This document shows, in pieces, positions 18,225 to 27,788 of a stretch of DNA of 64,000 bases. How positions within the stretch are numbered: the stretch's first letter is position 1; the number at the start of each line of letters is the position of its first letter. Made by a program: the position numbers and the translations under genes. Under the pieces are notes generated by a model. It was not told the DNA's origin. It saw nothing but the letters and a program-made list of their open reading frames with translations, and did no database searches. This DNA is from Oceaniovalibus guishaninsula JLT2003 (GTDB lineage: Bacteria > Pseudomonadota > Alphaproteobacteria > Rhodobacterales > Rhodobacteraceae), in the NCBI RefSeq assembly GCF_000299575.1, contig NZ_AMGO01000020.1:37905-101904 (forward strand), given 5' to 3'.

Positions 18225-18248
18225 AAAGGACCGCGCAGGCGGTCCTTT
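18225..18248 (-). terminator. Rho-independent terminator after rpmJ
   Basis: A perfect 10-bp stem AAAGGACCGC / GCGGTCCTTT with a 4-base loop. On the minus strand it is followed by a run of five T, placing it 22 bases after the rpmJ stop. On the plus strand it could also end transcripts from the peptidoglycan-binding gene that stops at 18207. Confidence 0.85.
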
Positions 18249-18270
18249 CGACGTCTCGCGGCGGGGCGGT

Positions 18271-18396
18271 TCAGCCCTGGCGGGCCTTGAACCGGCGCTG
18301 CGTCTTGTTGATCACATAGACGCGGCCCTTGCGACGCACCACCTGGCAATCGCGGTGGCGGGTCTTGAGCGAGCGAAGCGAGTTGCGGACTTTCAT
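18271..18396 (-). CDS. rpmJ: 50S ribosomal protein L36, zinc-free type
   Basis: The 41-residue protein starts [20 protein letters not shown] and ends [11 protein letters not shown]. It is the small L36 of the large ribosomal subunit. Only one Cys is present, so this is the non-zinc paralogue type; the zinc form has three Cys and a His. Start ATG 18396 has a GGAGGG site at good distance, which decides it against the longer frame that reads through the tRNA gene. It lies 77 bases downstream of tRNA-Val on the same strand with no terminator between them. Confidence 0.95.
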   Translation of the reverse strand: MKVRNSLRSLKTRHRDCQVVRRKGRVYVINKTQRRFKARQG

Positions 18397-18473
18397 CGGC
18401 ACCCTCCATCTGTCGCGGCGCGGGTCGCGCGCCTGTTGCTGTCTGCCGGTTGCCCGGCGGCGGATCGTCGGCG

Positions 18474-18548
18474 TGGTGGGCGATACTGGGATCGAACCAG
18501 TGACCCCTTCGATGTCAACGAAGTGCTCTACCGCTGAGCTAATCACCC
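18474..18548 (-). tRNA. tRNA-Val(GAC)
   Basis: The minus strand folds as a full cloverleaf. The acceptor stem is GGGTGAT / ATCGCCC, the D arm contains AGCTCAGCGGTAGAGC, the anticodon stem CTTCG / CGAAG encloses TTGACAT (anticodon GAC), and the T arm reads CTGGTTCGATCCCAG. The 3' CCA is encoded. Confidence 0.97.
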
Positions 18549-18608
18549 TTGCCGTCGCCGGGACGGCCCAAGGGGCCAATCGGGGCCGAAGCCCGCGCCG
18601 GTGGGCGG

Positions 18609-18637
18609 TCCATAAAAGGTTTGCGCAGGGTGTTCAA
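18609..18637 (-). promoter_or_regulatory. Sigma-70-type promoter for tRNA-Val (and probably rpmJ)
   Basis: On the minus strand TTGAAC (18637-18632) is followed after exactly 17 bases by TATGGA (18614-18609). The predicted start lies about 54 bases upstream of the mature tRNA. No other promoter-like pair was seen between the tRNA and rpmJ. Confidence 0.65.
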
Positions 18638-18704
18638 GGCCTTTCGACGCCCCATTTTAGCGCCTAAGGTGGCGGCGGGTGCAGGGGCGGACGCAAGGGG
18701 CGGA

Positions 18705-19559
18705 ATGAGCGATTCCTTCGATCTGATCCTGCCGCGCCGGCGGACGACGCCGGCGATCTTCGCCTCGCCGCATTCGGGGCGCGTCTATACGCGCGAATTC
18801 CTGCGCCGCACCGTTCTGACGCCCGACCGGCTGCGGTCGTCAGAGGATGCGTTCATCGACCGGTTGTTCGGGACCGCGCCGGATGCGGGCGCGCCGCTGC
18901 TGCTGGCGCAGGTGCCGCGCGCCTGGATCGACCTGAACCGCGCGCCGGACGAATTCGACCCCGCGCTGATCGCCGGGGTGCGGCGCGGGCCGCACAATCC
19001 GCGCATCGCTAGCGGGCTGGGCGTCGTGCCGCGCGTGGTGGCGGGCGGGCGGTCCATCTATCGCGGCAAGATCACGCTGGACGAGGCGCGCGGCCGCGTC
19101 CGCGATGTCTGGCGTCCCTATCACGCGACCCTGCGGCAACTGGTGGACGAGACGCTGGCCGGGTTCGGCCGGGCGATCCTGATCGACTGCCATTCCATGC
19201 CGCACGAGGCGCTGGAGGGGCTGGGACCGCGCGGCGCGCGCCCCGATGTGGTGCTGGGCGACCGGTTCGGCAAGGCCGCGTCGGCCGAGGTGATGGACGC
19301 GGTCGAGGCGGCGTTCGTTGGGGCGGGTCTGCGCGTGGGCCGCAACGCGCCCTTCGCGGGGGCCTATACCGCGCAGCATTACGGTCGTCCCGAGCAGGGC
19401 AGCCATGTCGTGCAGGTCGAGATCGACCGCGCGCTTTACATGGACGAGACGCGGATCGCCCCTTTGCCGGGTTTCGACGCGTTCGCGGCGGCGATGGCGG
19501 GCATCGTCGCCGACATCGCCGCGATCGGCGCGCCGGGGATGCGGCTGGCGGCCGAGTAA
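18705..19559 (+). CDS. N-formylglutamate amidohydrolase family protein
   Basis: A 284-residue protein of the N-formylglutamate amidohydrolase family, zinc-dependent deformylases that release glutamate from N-formylglutamate in histidine breakdown. Motifs include FASPHSGRVY (HSG metal motif), RSSEDAFIDRLFG, LIDCHSMP and RNAPFAGAYTAQHYGRP, with a late acidic QVEIDRALYMDE. Start ATG 18705 has an AAGGGGCGG site and the typical MSDSFDL opening. No hut genes adjoin it, so the substrate may be another N-acyl amino acid. It begins 156 bases after the divergent tRNA-Val. Confidence 0.8.
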   Translation: MSDSFDLILPRRRTTPAIFASPHSGRVYTREFLRRTVLTPDRLRSSEDAFIDRLFGTAPDAGAPLLLAQVPRAWIDLNRAPDEFDPALIAGVRRGPHNPRIASGLGVVPRVVAGGRSIYRGKITLDEARGRVRDVWRPYHATLRQLVDETLAGFGRAILIDCHSMPHEALEGLGPRGARPDVVLGDRFGKAASAEVMDAVEAAFVGAGLRVGRNAPFAGAYTAQHYGRPEQGSHVVQVEIDRALYMDETRIAPLPGFDAFAAAMAGIVADIAAIGAPGMRLAAE

Positions 19560-19665
19560 GCCGGGCGGCGCCGGATGGGAAACGCCCTGAACCGTTGGAA
19601 CAACCGCAAGCGGGCGGGATTGTCGATCACTCGACCACAGTTCGAGACAATTCGAGGATTTCGAC

Positions 19666-20358
19666 ATGAACAAGACACAACTGGCCATCCCGGCCGCATG
19701 TGCGGCGCTGGCCCTGCTGGCGGGTCAGGCGGGTGCGGCGACGCTGGTGTTGAACGGGGCGCCGTTCGGCGCGTCCGGTACAATCAGCGACGGCAACTTC
19801 GACATCGAGGACGACACGCGTCTGTCGTTCGACAAGTTCGATCCCAGCCTTGGCAAGCTGACCGGCGTGACGCTGGATTACAGCCTGTCCACCGACCTGA
19901 CGGGCACGTTCGACTATGCCGGCGACGGCGGAAGCTGGAACGCGAATACCAACGTGAATCTTGGATGGGATGCCGGCGGGTTCGGCGACGGTGACGGCGA
20001 CGGCGACGGCAACGGTCGTCCGGGCGGCGGATCCGATAGCGTGGACATCGCGGCCGGCATTTCGGGCACCGCGTCGGCCAGCGACCTGTCGAACTTCCTC
20101 GGCAGCGGGCAGACGGACGTGTTCGTGAAATACGTCTTCGGGGGCGGCGGCGGACCGGGTGCGTTCGACCTGACCTATACCGCCGATTCGTCCGTCGTGC
20201 TGACCTATACCTATGACGCCGACGGTGACGGCGGTAATGGCAACGGCAACGGTGACGGCAATGGCGGCACCCCGCCAGTCGTGCCCTTGCCAGCCGGTCT
20301 GCCGCTGCTTCTGGGCGGTTTCGGGGCGCTGGCGTTCCTGCGCCGCCGCCGCGGATAG
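19666..20358 (+). CDS. Secreted VPLPA-CTERM protein with Asp/Gly repeats
   Basis: A 230-residue exported protein. A signal peptide (MNKTQLAIPAACAALALLAG, cleaved near GAA) opens it and a textbook VPLPA-CTERM tail closes it: VPLPAGLPLLLGGFGAL, a hydrophobic helix and the basic end RRRRG. Such tails are recognised by an exosortase-like system, which anchors or processes the protein at the cell surface. Two low-complexity Gly/Asp/Asn runs (residues about 107-119 and 184-201) flank the middle domain and could bind calcium or act as spacers. No exosortase is in this window. The passenger domain is not recognised. Confidence 0.75.
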   Translation: MNKTQLAIPAACAALALLAGQAGAATLVLNGAPFGASGTISDGNFDIEDDTRLSFDKFDPSLGKLTGVTLDYSLSTDLTGTFDYAGDGGSWNANTNVNLGWDAGGFGDGDGDGDGNGRPGGGSDSVDIAAGISGTASASDLSNFLGSGQTDVFVKYVFGGGGGPGAFDLTYTADSSVVLTYTYDADGDGGNGNGNGDGNGGTPPVVPLPAGLPLLLGGFGALAFLRRRRG

Positions 20359-20365
20359 CGGCCGT

Positions 20366-20386
20366 GCGGGGCCGTCGTGGCCCCGC
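20366..20386. terminator. GC-rich hairpin between convergent genes
   Basis: A perfect 8-bp stem GCGGGGCC / GGCCCCGC with a 5-base loop, lying between the stops of the VPLPA-CTERM gene and the malic enzyme gene. It has no T-run, so intrinsic termination is uncertain. Confidence 0.45.
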
Positions 20387-20392
20387 GCATCG

Positions 20393-22672
20393 TCAGCCGT
20401 AGGCGGCGACGGGCGTGCCGGCGATGGCGCTCATGTTCAGCAAGCCGCGCGCGGTAATCGCATTGGTGACGATATGGGCGCGGTTGCCCATGCCCATCAG
20501 GATCGGCCCGACCTCCAGCCCGTTTGCCTTGACCTTGAGGATGTTGCTGACGCCCGACGCGGCATCGGTATTGGCGAAGACCAGCACGTTGGCCGGACCC
20601 TGCATCCGGCTGTTGGGGAACAGGCGGTCGCGCACGGCCGGATCCATCGCGGCGTCGGCATGCATCTCGCCTTCGTAGACGAAGGACCGTTCCTCGGAAT
20701 CGAGGATATCCAGCGCGGCGCGCATCCGCAGGCCGGTATCGCAATCGTAATTGCCGAATTGCGAATGCGAGCAGAGCGCGACGCGCGGCTCCAGCCCGAA
20801 GCGGCGGACATGGCGCGCCGCCCCGATCGCGGTGTCGGCGATCTGGCGCGGCGTCGGGACCGGATTGACATAGGTGTCGGCAATGAACAGCGGACCGTCC
20901 TCGAGGATCATCAGCGACAGCGCCCCGGTGGCGCGGTGGGTGGCGTCGCCCAGCACCTGCGTGATGTAGTTCAGGTGCCACAGATACTGGCCCAGAGTGC
21001 CGCAGATCATGCTGTCGGCCTGGCCCAGATGCACCATCACCGCGCCGATGGCGGTTGTGTTGGTGCGCATGATCGCCTTGGCGATGTCGGGGGTGACGCC
21101 GCGCCGCTGCATGATGGCGTGATAGGTGGTCCAATATTCGCGGTAGCGCGGATCGTCCTCGGGGTTGACGATCTGGAAGTCGCGGTCGGGGCGGATCGCC
21201 AGCCCCGAGCGTTCGGCCCGCGCCTCGATCACGTCGGGGCGGCCGATGAGGATGGGGATGTCGGTCGTTTCCTCCAGCATCGCGTTGGCGGCGCGCAGCA
21301 CACGCTCGTCCTCGCCCTCGGCGAAGACGATGCGGCGGTTGACCTTGGCCGCCGCTTCGAAGATCGGGCGCATCAGCATGGCCGAGCGGAAGACAGACCC
21401 GTCGAGCCGCAGCTTGTAGGCCGCCAGATCGTCGAGCGGGCGGGTGGCGACGCCGGTTTCCATCGCGGCCCGCGCGACGGCGGTGGCGACGACGCCCATC
21501 AGGCGCGGATCGAACGGTTTTGGGATCAGGTAATCGGGTCCGAAGGTCAGTTGTTCGCCCTGATAGGCGGCCGCCGCCTCGGCGCTGGTGGTGGCGCGGG
21601 CGAGGGCGGCGATGCCTTCGATGCAGGCCAGCTTCATCTCGTCGTTGATCTCGGTCGCGCCCACATCCAGCGCGCCACGGAAGATGAACGGAAAGCAGAG
21701 GACGTTGTTGACCTGATTGGGAAAATCCGAGCGGCCCGAGGCGATCAGCGCGCCGGGGGCGACGCTGCGCGCGATGTCGGGGTCGATTTCCGGATTAGGG
21801 TTGGCCAGCGCGAAGATGATCGGACCCGGCGCCATGCGGGCGACCATTTCCGCCTTGAGCACGCCAGGGCCGGACAGCCCCAGAAAGAGGTCCGCGCCGT
21901 CGATGACGTCGCCCAACGCGCGCGGGCCGCCCGGCTGGGCATAGGCGGCCTTCTGCGGGGTCATGTCGGCCTCGCGCCCCTCGTGGACCAGGCCGTGCAG
22001 GTCGCAGAGCCAGACGTTTTCGCGCCGCACGCCCAGTTTCAGCAGCATGTCCAGGCAGGCGATGCCCGCGGCGCCCCCGCCGGTCGAGACGACCTTGATG
22101 TCGGCCCAGTCCTTGCCGGCGACGCGCAGGGCGTTGGTGGCGGCGGCGCCGACGACGATGGCGGTGCCGTGCTGGTCGTCGTGGAAGACCGGGATGTTCA
22201 TCCGCTCACGGCAGAGGCGTTCGACGATGAAGCAGTCGGGCGCCTTGATATCTTCCAGATTGATGGCACCGAAGGTGGGTTCCAGCGCGCAGACGATGTC
22301 GGCCAGCTTCTCGGGGTCGGCGCAGTTCAGTTCGATATCGAAACAGTCGATATTGGCGAATTTCTTGAACAGGACGGCCTTGCCCTCCATCACCGGCTTG
22401 GACGCCAGCGCGCCTATATTGCCGAGGCCCAGAACGGCGGTGCCGTTGCTGACCACGGCCACCAGGTTGGCGCGCGCGGTATAGTCGCGGGCAGTGGCGG
22501 GATCGTCGCGGATTTCCAGACACGCCTCGGCCACGCCGGGGGAATAGGCGCGGCTGAGGTCGCGGCCGTTGGCCATGGGCTTGGTCGCCCGGATCTCCAG
22601 CTTGCCGGGCTTCGGCAAGCGGTGATAGTCCAGCGCCGCCTGACGCGCGGCGGCGTGCTTGTCGTCGGTCAA
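20393..22672 (-). CDS. maeB: NADP-dependent malic enzyme with phosphotransacetylase-like C-terminal domain
   Basis: A 759-residue fusion protein. Residues 1 to about 430 are a malic enzyme that decarboxylates malate to pyruvate, with [41 protein letters not shown] and [11 protein letters not shown]. The remainder resembles phosphate acetyltransferase ([43 protein letters not shown]), normally a regulatory acetyl-CoA-sensing domain. The length is usual for MaeB. The start is a TTG at 22672 with a GGGAGGG site seven bases before it; no better ATG is near. It lies downstream of two DUF3072 genes on the same strand. Confidence 0.93.
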   Translation of the reverse strand: MTDDKHAAARQAALDYHRLPKPGKLEIRATKPMANGRDLSRAYSPGVAEACLEIRDDPATARDYTARANLVAVVSNGTAVLGLGNIGALASKPVMEGKAVLFKKFANIDCFDIELNCADPEKLADIVCALEPTFGAINLEDIKAPDCFIVERLCRERMNIPVFHDDQHGTAIVVGAAATNALRVAGKDWADIKVVSTGGGAAGIACLDMLLKLGVRRENVWLCDLHGLVHEGREADMTPQKAAYAQPGGPRALGDVIDGADLFLGLSGPGVLKAEMVARMAPGPIIFALANPNPEIDPDIARSVAPGALIASGRSDFPNQVNNVLCFPFIFRGALDVGATEINDEMKLACIEGIAALARATTSAEAAAAYQGEQLTFGPDYLIPKPFDPRLMGVVATAVARAAMETGVATRPLDDLAAYKLRLDGSVFRSAMLMRPIFEAAAKVNRRIVFAEGEDERVLRAANAMLEETTDIPILIGRPDVIEARAERSGLAIRPDRDFQIVNPEDDPRYREYWTTYHAIMQRRGVTPDIAKAIMRTNTTAIGAVMVHLGQADSMICGTLGQYLWHLNYITQVLGDATHRATGALSLMILEDGPLFIADTYVNPVPTPRQIADTAIGAARHVRRFGLEPRVALCSHSQFGNYDCDTGLRMRAALDILDSEERSFVYEGEMHADAAMDPAVRDRLFPNSRMQGPANVLVFANTDAASGVSNILKVKANGLEVGPILMGMGNRAHIVTNAITARGLLNMSAIAGTPVAAYG

Positions 22673-22738
22673 AGCGCGACCCTCCCTTTAACGGCCCTGC
22701 GATAGCGGATCGGCGGGCCGTGGGGAAGGGCGGTCGCG

Positions 22739-22966
22739 TCAGTCGTTCGCGCCGCGCCCGGTCTTTGCTTGCAACGCATCGATGCGGCGCGACGCGTCGG
22801 CCTTGGTCATGTCGGGATCGAACTCCTCTCCCGCCTCCTCGCTCAGCGTCTTGAGATACGAGGCCTGCGCGCCGGTCATCGGTTCGTCGCCCGTGACCCA
22901 ATCGTCCACGGGCTTGTCGGCATTGCCGGGCGCGTCGGTCTTGGGGGTGTCGGTCGGCTTGTCCAT
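22739..22966 (-). CDS. DUF3072 protein, copy 1
   Basis: A 75-residue acidic, soluble protein with no signal peptide. The C-terminal half (MTGAQASYLKTLSEEAGE, then TKADASRRIDALQ) is the DUF3072 pattern of two short helices. Its role is unknown. It is a paralogue of the protein encoded just upstream, sharing the PMT-AQA-LK-L layout, and the pair may be transcribed together towards maeB. Confidence 0.75.
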   Translation of the reverse strand: MDKPTDTPKTDAPGNADKPVDDWVTGDEPMTGAQASYLKTLSEEAGEEFDPDMTKADASRRIDALQAKTGRGAND

Positions 22967-23025
22967 CGGAAATCCTTTCGGGGCAGTTTCGTTCCCCTAA
23001 TGTTTCGCGGCCCCGGCGGTTCCCG

Positions 23026-23250
23026 TCACCCTTTGTCGCGGTTTTCCAGCGCCTCGATCCGGGCGTCGGCCTGCGCCTGGGTCAGGTTGCCGTCGAACGG
23101 TTCGTCCAGCTTCTGGCAAAGCTCGCGCAGGCGGACGGCCTGCACTTCGGTCATCGGCTCCTCGGCGGTGGGGCTTTCGCCCGACACGACGGTGCCGCCG
23201 ATGGGAAATTCGGCGGCGGCGATGGGGTCGGCCTTCTTGCGGTCGGTCAT
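23026..23250 (-). CDS. DUF3072 protein, copy 2
   Basis: A 74-residue protein with the DUF3072 layout (PMTEVQAVRLRELCQKLDEP, then LTQAQADARIEALENRDKG). The N-terminus differs from copy 1, so the duplication is old. Divergent from cdd, with 86 bases between the starts. The function is unknown. Confidence 0.72.
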   Translation of the reverse strand: MTDRKKADPIAAAEFPIGGTVVSGESPTAEEPMTEVQAVRLRELCQKLDEPFDGNLTQAQADARIEALENRDKG

Positions 23251-23336
23251 TGTCGTCCCTCCCTTGTGCAGCCCAATGGCGGGGAAGGCGGCCGGGTTCC
23301 GCTTGCACCCGTGCGGCCGGCGGGACAGGGTGGGGC

Positions 23337-23729
23337 ATGGACCTGCTGAACGCCGCCCGCGCCGTGCGCGACAATGCCCACGCCCCCTATTCGGGGTTCA
23401 AGGTCGGGGCCGCGCTGCTGTCGCGCGAGGGCCGCATCCATGTCGGCTGCAACGTCGAGAACGTGGCCTATCCCGAAGGCACCTGCGCCGAAGCGGGGGC
23501 CATCGCGGCGATGATCGCGGCGGGCGACCGGCGCGTTGCCGAGATCGCGGTGATCGCCGACAGCCCCGCCCCCGTGCCCCCCTGCGGCGGATGCCGTCAG
23601 AAGCTGGCCGAATTCGCGGATGGCGACGTGGCGGTGACGCTGGCCACCACCGACGGCGCGACCCTGCGGACGAGCGTGGCCGACCTGCTGCCGGGGGCCT
23701 TCGGCGCGGCGCATATGGACCGGACCTGA
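23337..23729 (+). CDS. cdd: Cytidine deaminase
   Basis: A 130-residue zinc enzyme that converts cytidine and deoxycytidine to uridine and deoxyuridine. It has the short, tetrameric type of Cdd: YSGFKVGAALLSREG, GCNVENVAYPEGTCAEAGAI (zinc Cys and catalytic Glu in CAE) and PPCGGCRQKLAEF (two further zinc Cys). It is the first gene of a five-gene salvage operon; deoA starts five bases after its stop. Confidence 0.95.
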   Translation: MDLLNAARAVRDNAHAPYSGFKVGAALLSREGRIHVGCNVENVAYPEGTCAEAGAIAAMIAAGDRRVAEIAVIADSPAPVPPCGGCRQKLAEFADGDVAVTLATTDGATLRTSVADLLPGAFGAAHMDRT

Positions 23730-23734
23730 GCTTC

Positions 23735-25027
23735 ATGGGCGTGCGCGCGCTGCTGGACAATCTGCGGCACGGGCGCGACGTGGCGCCCGATGCGCTGGCC
23801 GCGTTCGCGCGCGGGCTGGCGGACGGCACCGTCAGCGACGCGCAGGCGGGGGCGTTTGCGATGGCGGTCTGCACCGGGCCGGGGCTGGGCGAGGCGGGGC
23901 GCGTGGCGCTGACCCGCGCGATGGCCGATAGCGGCGACAGGCTGGCCTGGCCCGATGCGCCGGGGCCGGTGGTGGACAAGCATTCGACGGGCGGCGTGGG
24001 CGACGCGGTGTCGCTGGTGCTGGCGCCGATGCTGGCGGCCTGCGGCGCGGCGGTGCCGATGATCTCGGGCCGGGGGCTGGGGCATACGGGCGGCACCTTG
24101 GACAAGCTGGACGCGATACCGGGCCTGAGCGTCGAGCAGGACGAGGACGGGCTGCGGCGGATCGTCGATGCGGCGGGATGCGCCATCGTCGCGGCCAGCG
24201 TGCGCGTCGCGCCGGCCGATCGCAGGCTTTATGCCATCCGCGACCAGACGGGGACGGTGGACCAGATCGACCTGATCACTGCGTCGATCCTGTCGAAGAA
24301 GCTGGCGGCGGGGCTGGGCGCGCTGGTGCTGGACGTGAAGGTGGGATCGGGCGCCTTCATGCGCGACATCGCCGCCGCGCGGGATCTGGCGCGGGCGCTG
24401 GTGGCCACGGCGAACGGCGCGGGGTGCCCGACGGCGGCGCTGCTGACGGACATGGATCGGCCGGTGGCCCCCGCCTGCGGCAACGCGCTGGAAGTCGCGG
24501 CGGCGATGGAGGTGCTGGAGGGCGGCGGCGGAAGGCTGGCCGATCTGTCGGTCGCGCTGGGGGCGCGGGTGCTGGCGCTGGCCGGGATCGACGCGCCCGA
24601 GACGCGGTTGCGCGCGGCGCTGGCATCCGGCGGGGCGATGGACCGCTTCGGCCGCATGGTGGCAGCGCAGGGCGGGCCGGTGGATTTCGCCGATCGCTGG
24701 CGCGGTGCGCTATCCTCGGCGCCGGTCGTGCGCGAGGTTCCGGCGCCGGTCGCGGGGCATGTGGCGCGGATCGACGGCACGGCGCTGGGGCGCATCGTCA
24801 TCGCCCTTGGCGGCGGGCGCGAGGTGCCGGGCGCGCGCATCGACCCCGCGGTGGGACTGGACCGCATCGCGCGTCTGGGCGACAGGGTGGAGGCGGGGGC
24901 GCCGCTGGCCCGCATCCACGCGGCGGATGCCGATGCGGCGGACCGGGCGGCGGCGGCGGTGCTGGCGGCGATCCATGTGGGCGACGCGCGCGCCGTGCCG
25001 CCGCTGATTCACGAGGAGGCGGGATGA
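23735..25027 (+). CDS. deoA: Thymidine phosphorylase
   Basis: A 430-residue enzyme that splits thymidine or deoxyuridine with phosphate to the base and deoxyribose-1-phosphate. The signature VDKHSTGGVGDAVSLVLAPM is present, with MISGRGLGHTGGTLDKLD, AIRDQTGTVDQIDLITASIL and KVGSGAFM. Start ATG 23735 directly follows cdd and gives the usual length. The deoB start overlaps its stop. The product feeds DeoB. Confidence 0.95.
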   Translation: MGVRALLDNLRHGRDVAPDALAAFARGLADGTVSDAQAGAFAMAVCTGPGLGEAGRVALTRAMADSGDRLAWPDAPGPVVDKHSTGGVGDAVSLVLAPMLAACGAAVPMISGRGLGHTGGTLDKLDAIPGLSVEQDEDGLRRIVDAAGCAIVAASVRVAPADRRLYAIRDQTGTVDQIDLITASILSKKLAAGLGALVLDVKVGSGAFMRDIAAARDLARALVATANGAGCPTAALLTDMDRPVAPACGNALEVAAAMEVLEGGGGRLADLSVALGARVLALAGIDAPETRLRAALASGGAMDRFGRMVAAQGGPVDFADRWRGALSSAPVVREVPAPVAGHVARIDGTALGRIVIALGGGREVPGARIDPAVGLDRIARLGDRVEAGAPLARIHAADADAADRAAAAVLAAIHVGDARAVPPLIHEEAG

Positions 25028-26172
25028 GCAGGCGGGCCTTTCTGATCGTGCTGGACAGCGTCGGCATCGGCGGCGCGCCCGACGCGGCATCCTTCGGCGA
25101 CGAGGGGGCCGATACCGTGGGCCATATCCGCAAAGCGACGGGCGTGCGTCTGTCCAACCTCGACGCGCTGGGGCTGGCGGCGGCGCAGAAGCTGGCGAAG
25201 GGCGAGGCGGCGGAAGCGCCGGGCATGTGGGGGGCGGCGACCGAGGTGAGCCGGGGCAAGGACACGCCGTCGGGGCATTGGGAACTGGCGGGCGTGCCGG
25301 TGCCGTGGGACTGGCACTATTTCCCGCAGGTCGAGGGTTGCTTTCCGGCCGAGCTGGTCGCGCGGATTCGCGATCTGGCGGGGACGGACGGCATTCTGGG
25401 CAACCGCCCCGCTTCGGGCACCGCCATCATCGACGCCGAAGGCGCGCGGCATATCGAAACGGGCTGGCCCATCGTCTATACCTCGACCGACAGCGTGGTG
25501 CAGATCGCGGCGCACGAGGATGCGTTCGGGCTGGACCGGCTGCTGACCTTGTGCGCGCGGCTGGCGCCCGATCTGCATGCGATGAAGGTCGGGCGGGTGA
25601 TCGCGCGGCCCTTCGTCGGGCAGCCGGGCGATTTCCGCCGCACGCCCCGGCGGCGCGACTATGCAATTGCCCCGCCCGCGCCCACCTTGTGCGACTGGGT
25701 GCAGGCCGCGGGGGGCCGGGTGAACGCGGTGGGCAAGATCGGCGATATCTTCTCGATGCGGGGAATCGACCGGGTGGACAAGGGCACGGATGCCGAATTG
25801 CTGGACCATCTTGCCGCAAGGCTGGACGACGCGCCCGGCGGCAGCCTGACGTTCGCCAATTTCGTCGAGTTCGACAGCGAATACGGTCATCGCCGCGATC
25901 CGCAGGGCTATGCGCGGCATCTGCAATGGTTCGATGCCGCGCTGCCGCGCCTGCTGGGCGCGATGCGCGACGGCGACATGCTGGTGGTGACAGCGGATCA
26001 CGGCAACGATCCCACGTTCCGCGGCACCGATCACACCCGCGAACGGGTGCCAGTGCTGGTGGCGGGACTGGGCGACGGCGCGCTGGGCCATGTCGCCTTT
26101 GCCGATGTGGGGGCCAGCGTCGCGGCGCATCTGGGCGTGGCCGGCGACGGGCCGGGAAGGAGCTTCTTGTGA
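25024..26172 (+). CDS. deoB: Phosphopentomutase
   Basis: A 382-residue alkaline-phosphatase-fold enzyme that converts (deoxy)ribose-1-phosphate to the 5-phosphate so that it enters central metabolism. Motifs include FLIVLDSVGIGGAPDA (metal Asp), ADTVGHI, GKDTPSGHWELAG, RVDKGTDAE, NFVEFDSEYGHRRD and VTADHGNDPTFRGTDHTRE. Start ATG 25024 overlaps the deoA stop, and its own stop overlaps the GTG of add. Confidence 0.95.
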   Translation: MSRRAFLIVLDSVGIGGAPDAASFGDEGADTVGHIRKATGVRLSNLDALGLAAAQKLAKGEAAEAPGMWGAATEVSRGKDTPSGHWELAGVPVPWDWHYFPQVEGCFPAELVARIRDLAGTDGILGNRPASGTAIIDAEGARHIETGWPIVYTSTDSVVQIAAHEDAFGLDRLLTLCARLAPDLHAMKVGRVIARPFVGQPGDFRRTPRRRDYAIAPPAPTLCDWVQAAGGRVNAVGKIGDIFSMRGIDRVDKGTDAELLDHLAARLDDAPGGSLTFANFVEFDSEYGHRRDPQGYARHLQWFDAALPRLLGAMRDGDMLVVTADHGNDPTFRGTDHTRERVPVLVAGLGDGALGHVAFADVGASVAAHLGVAGDGPGRSFL

Positions 26173-27146
26173 ACGAATTGCCGAAGGTTGAACTGCATCT
26201 GCATCTGGAAGGCGCGGCGCCCCCCGCCTTCATCCGGGGGCTGGCGCGGGAACAGGGCGTCGATCTGTCGGGGATCTTCGACGCGCAGGGCAATTACGCC
26301 TATCGCGGTTTCGTGGATTTCCTGCGCGTCTACGAAGCCGCCTGCACGGTGCTGCGGACGCCGCGCGATTTCGGCCGCCTGACCCGCGCCGTGCTGGAGC
26401 AAAGCGCCGAGAACGGCGTGATCCATACCGAGGCGTTCGTGTCGCCCGATTTCTGCGGCGGCCGCGATCTGGGCGCGTGGCGCGAATACCTGGCCGCCAT
26501 CCGCGAGGCGGCCGAGGAGGCCGAGCGCGAGCTGGGCATCGGATTGCGCGTCATCGTCACCTGCATCCGTCATTTCGGTCCCGACGCCGCGCGGCAGACC
26601 GCCCGCTGCGCGGCCGAGACGGCGGGCGATTTCGTCACCGGCTTCGGCATCGGGGGGGACGAAGGGCAGGGCAGCAAGGCCGATTTCGCCTGGTCCTTCG
26701 ACATGGCGCGCGAGGCGGGTCTGCGGCTGACGGCCCATGCGGGCGAATGGGGCGGCCCCGATTCGGTGCGCGACGCGCTGGACCATCTGCGCGTCGAACG
26801 CATCGGCCACGGCGTGCGCGCCATCGAGGATCCGGCGCTGGTCGACCGGCTGGCCGAGGACGGCATCGTTCTGGAAGTATGTCCGGGCAGCAACGTGGCG
26901 CTGGGCGTCTATCCGTCGATGCGCGACCATCCCATCGAGCGGCTGCGAAAGGCGGGGGTGAAAGTGACGGTTTCGACCGACGATCCCCCCTTCTTCCATA
27001 CGACGATGCGGCAGGAATACGACGCGCTGCACCGGACGTTCGACTGGGACGAGGGCGTGTTCCGCGACATCGCCGCCACCTCGGCGCGGGCGGCCTTCTG
27101 CGACGCTGCCACACGCGACACGCTGCTGGAAAGGATCGGGGCATGA
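26169..27146 (+). CDS. add: Adenosine deaminase
   Basis: A 325-residue metal-dependent deaminase that converts adenosine to inosine. Metal and catalytic residues are visible: [16 protein letters not shown] (HxH), [18 protein letters not shown] (His and Glu), ERIGHGVRA and VSTDDPPFF (Asp-Asp). Some adenine deaminases share this fold, but the operon context favours the nucleoside. The start is GTG 26169, overlapping the deoB stop; upp follows with an overlapping start. Confidence 0.9.
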   Translation: MNELPKVELHLHLEGAAPPAFIRGLAREQGVDLSGIFDAQGNYAYRGFVDFLRVYEAACTVLRTPRDFGRLTRAVLEQSAENGVIHTEAFVSPDFCGGRDLGAWREYLAAIREAAEEAERELGIGLRVIVTCIRHFGPDAARQTARCAAETAGDFVTGFGIGGDEGQGSKADFAWSFDMAREAGLRLTAHAGEWGGPDSVRDALDHLRVERIGHGVRAIEDPALVDRLAEDGIVLEVCPGSNVALGVYPSMRDHPIERLRKAGVKVTVSTDDPPFFHTTMRQEYDALHRTFDWDEGVFRDIAATSARAAFCDAATRDTLLERIGA

Positions 27147-27787
27147 CCGAACGGGACGACGGACATCTGACGGTGGTGCGGCATCCGCTGGTGCAGCACA
27201 AGCTGACGTTGATGCGCGACCGCGACACGTCCACCGCCGTCTTCCGGCAGCTTCTGCGCGAGATCAGCCTGCTGCTGGCCTATGAGGTGACGCGCGGGCT
27301 GGCGATGACGACGCGCCGGATCGAGACGCCGATGTGCCCGATGGAGGCGCCGGTGCTGGAGGGGCGCAAGCTGGCGCTGATCTCGATCCTGCGGGCGGGG
27401 AACGGGCTGCTGGACGGGATGCTGGAACTGATCCCGTCGGCGCGGGTCGGCTTCATGGGCCTTTACCGCGACGAGGAGACGCTGAAGCCGGTCGAATACT
27501 ATTTCAAGGTGCCGATGGATCTGGCCGACCGATTGGTCATCGCGGTCGATCCGATGCTGGCGACCGGCAATTCGTCGGCCGCCGCCATCGACCGGCTGAA
27601 AGCGGCCGGCGCCAACGACCTGCGGTTCCTGTGCCTTCTGGCCGCCCCGGAGGGCGTCGCGCGCATGAAAGAGGCGCACCCGGACGTGCCCATCGTCACC
27701 GCCGCGCTGGACGAAAGGCTGGACGAGCGCGGCTATATTGTGCCGGGCCTTGGCGATGCGGGCGACCGGATGTTCGGAACGAAATAG
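27143..27787 (+). CDS. upp: Uracil phosphoribosyltransferase
   Basis: A 214-residue enzyme that makes UMP from uracil and PRPP. It opens with [18 protein letters not shown]. The PRPP loop is [18 protein letters not shown] and the uracil-binding C-terminus is [17 protein letters not shown], all standard. It is the last gene of the salvage operon and converges with the gene ending at 27789. Confidence 0.96.
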   Translation: MTERDDGHLTVVRHPLVQHKLTLMRDRDTSTAVFRQLLREISLLLAYEVTRGLAMTTRRIETPMCPMEAPVLEGRKLALISILRAGNGLLDGMLELIPSARVGFMGLYRDEETLKPVEYYFKVPMDLADRLVIAVDPMLATGNSSAAAIDRLKAAGANDLRFLCLLAAPEGVARMKEAHPDVPIVTAALDERLDERGYIVPGLGDAGDRMFGTK

Positions 27788-27788
27788 C

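Noticed and set aside
18355..18537. Plus-strand frame ending [16 protein letters not shown]
   Set aside because: This is the well-known false translation across a tRNA gene on the opposite strand.
20213..22705. An 830-residue open frame on the plus strand
   Set aside because: Antisense to maeB and continuous only through codon bias.
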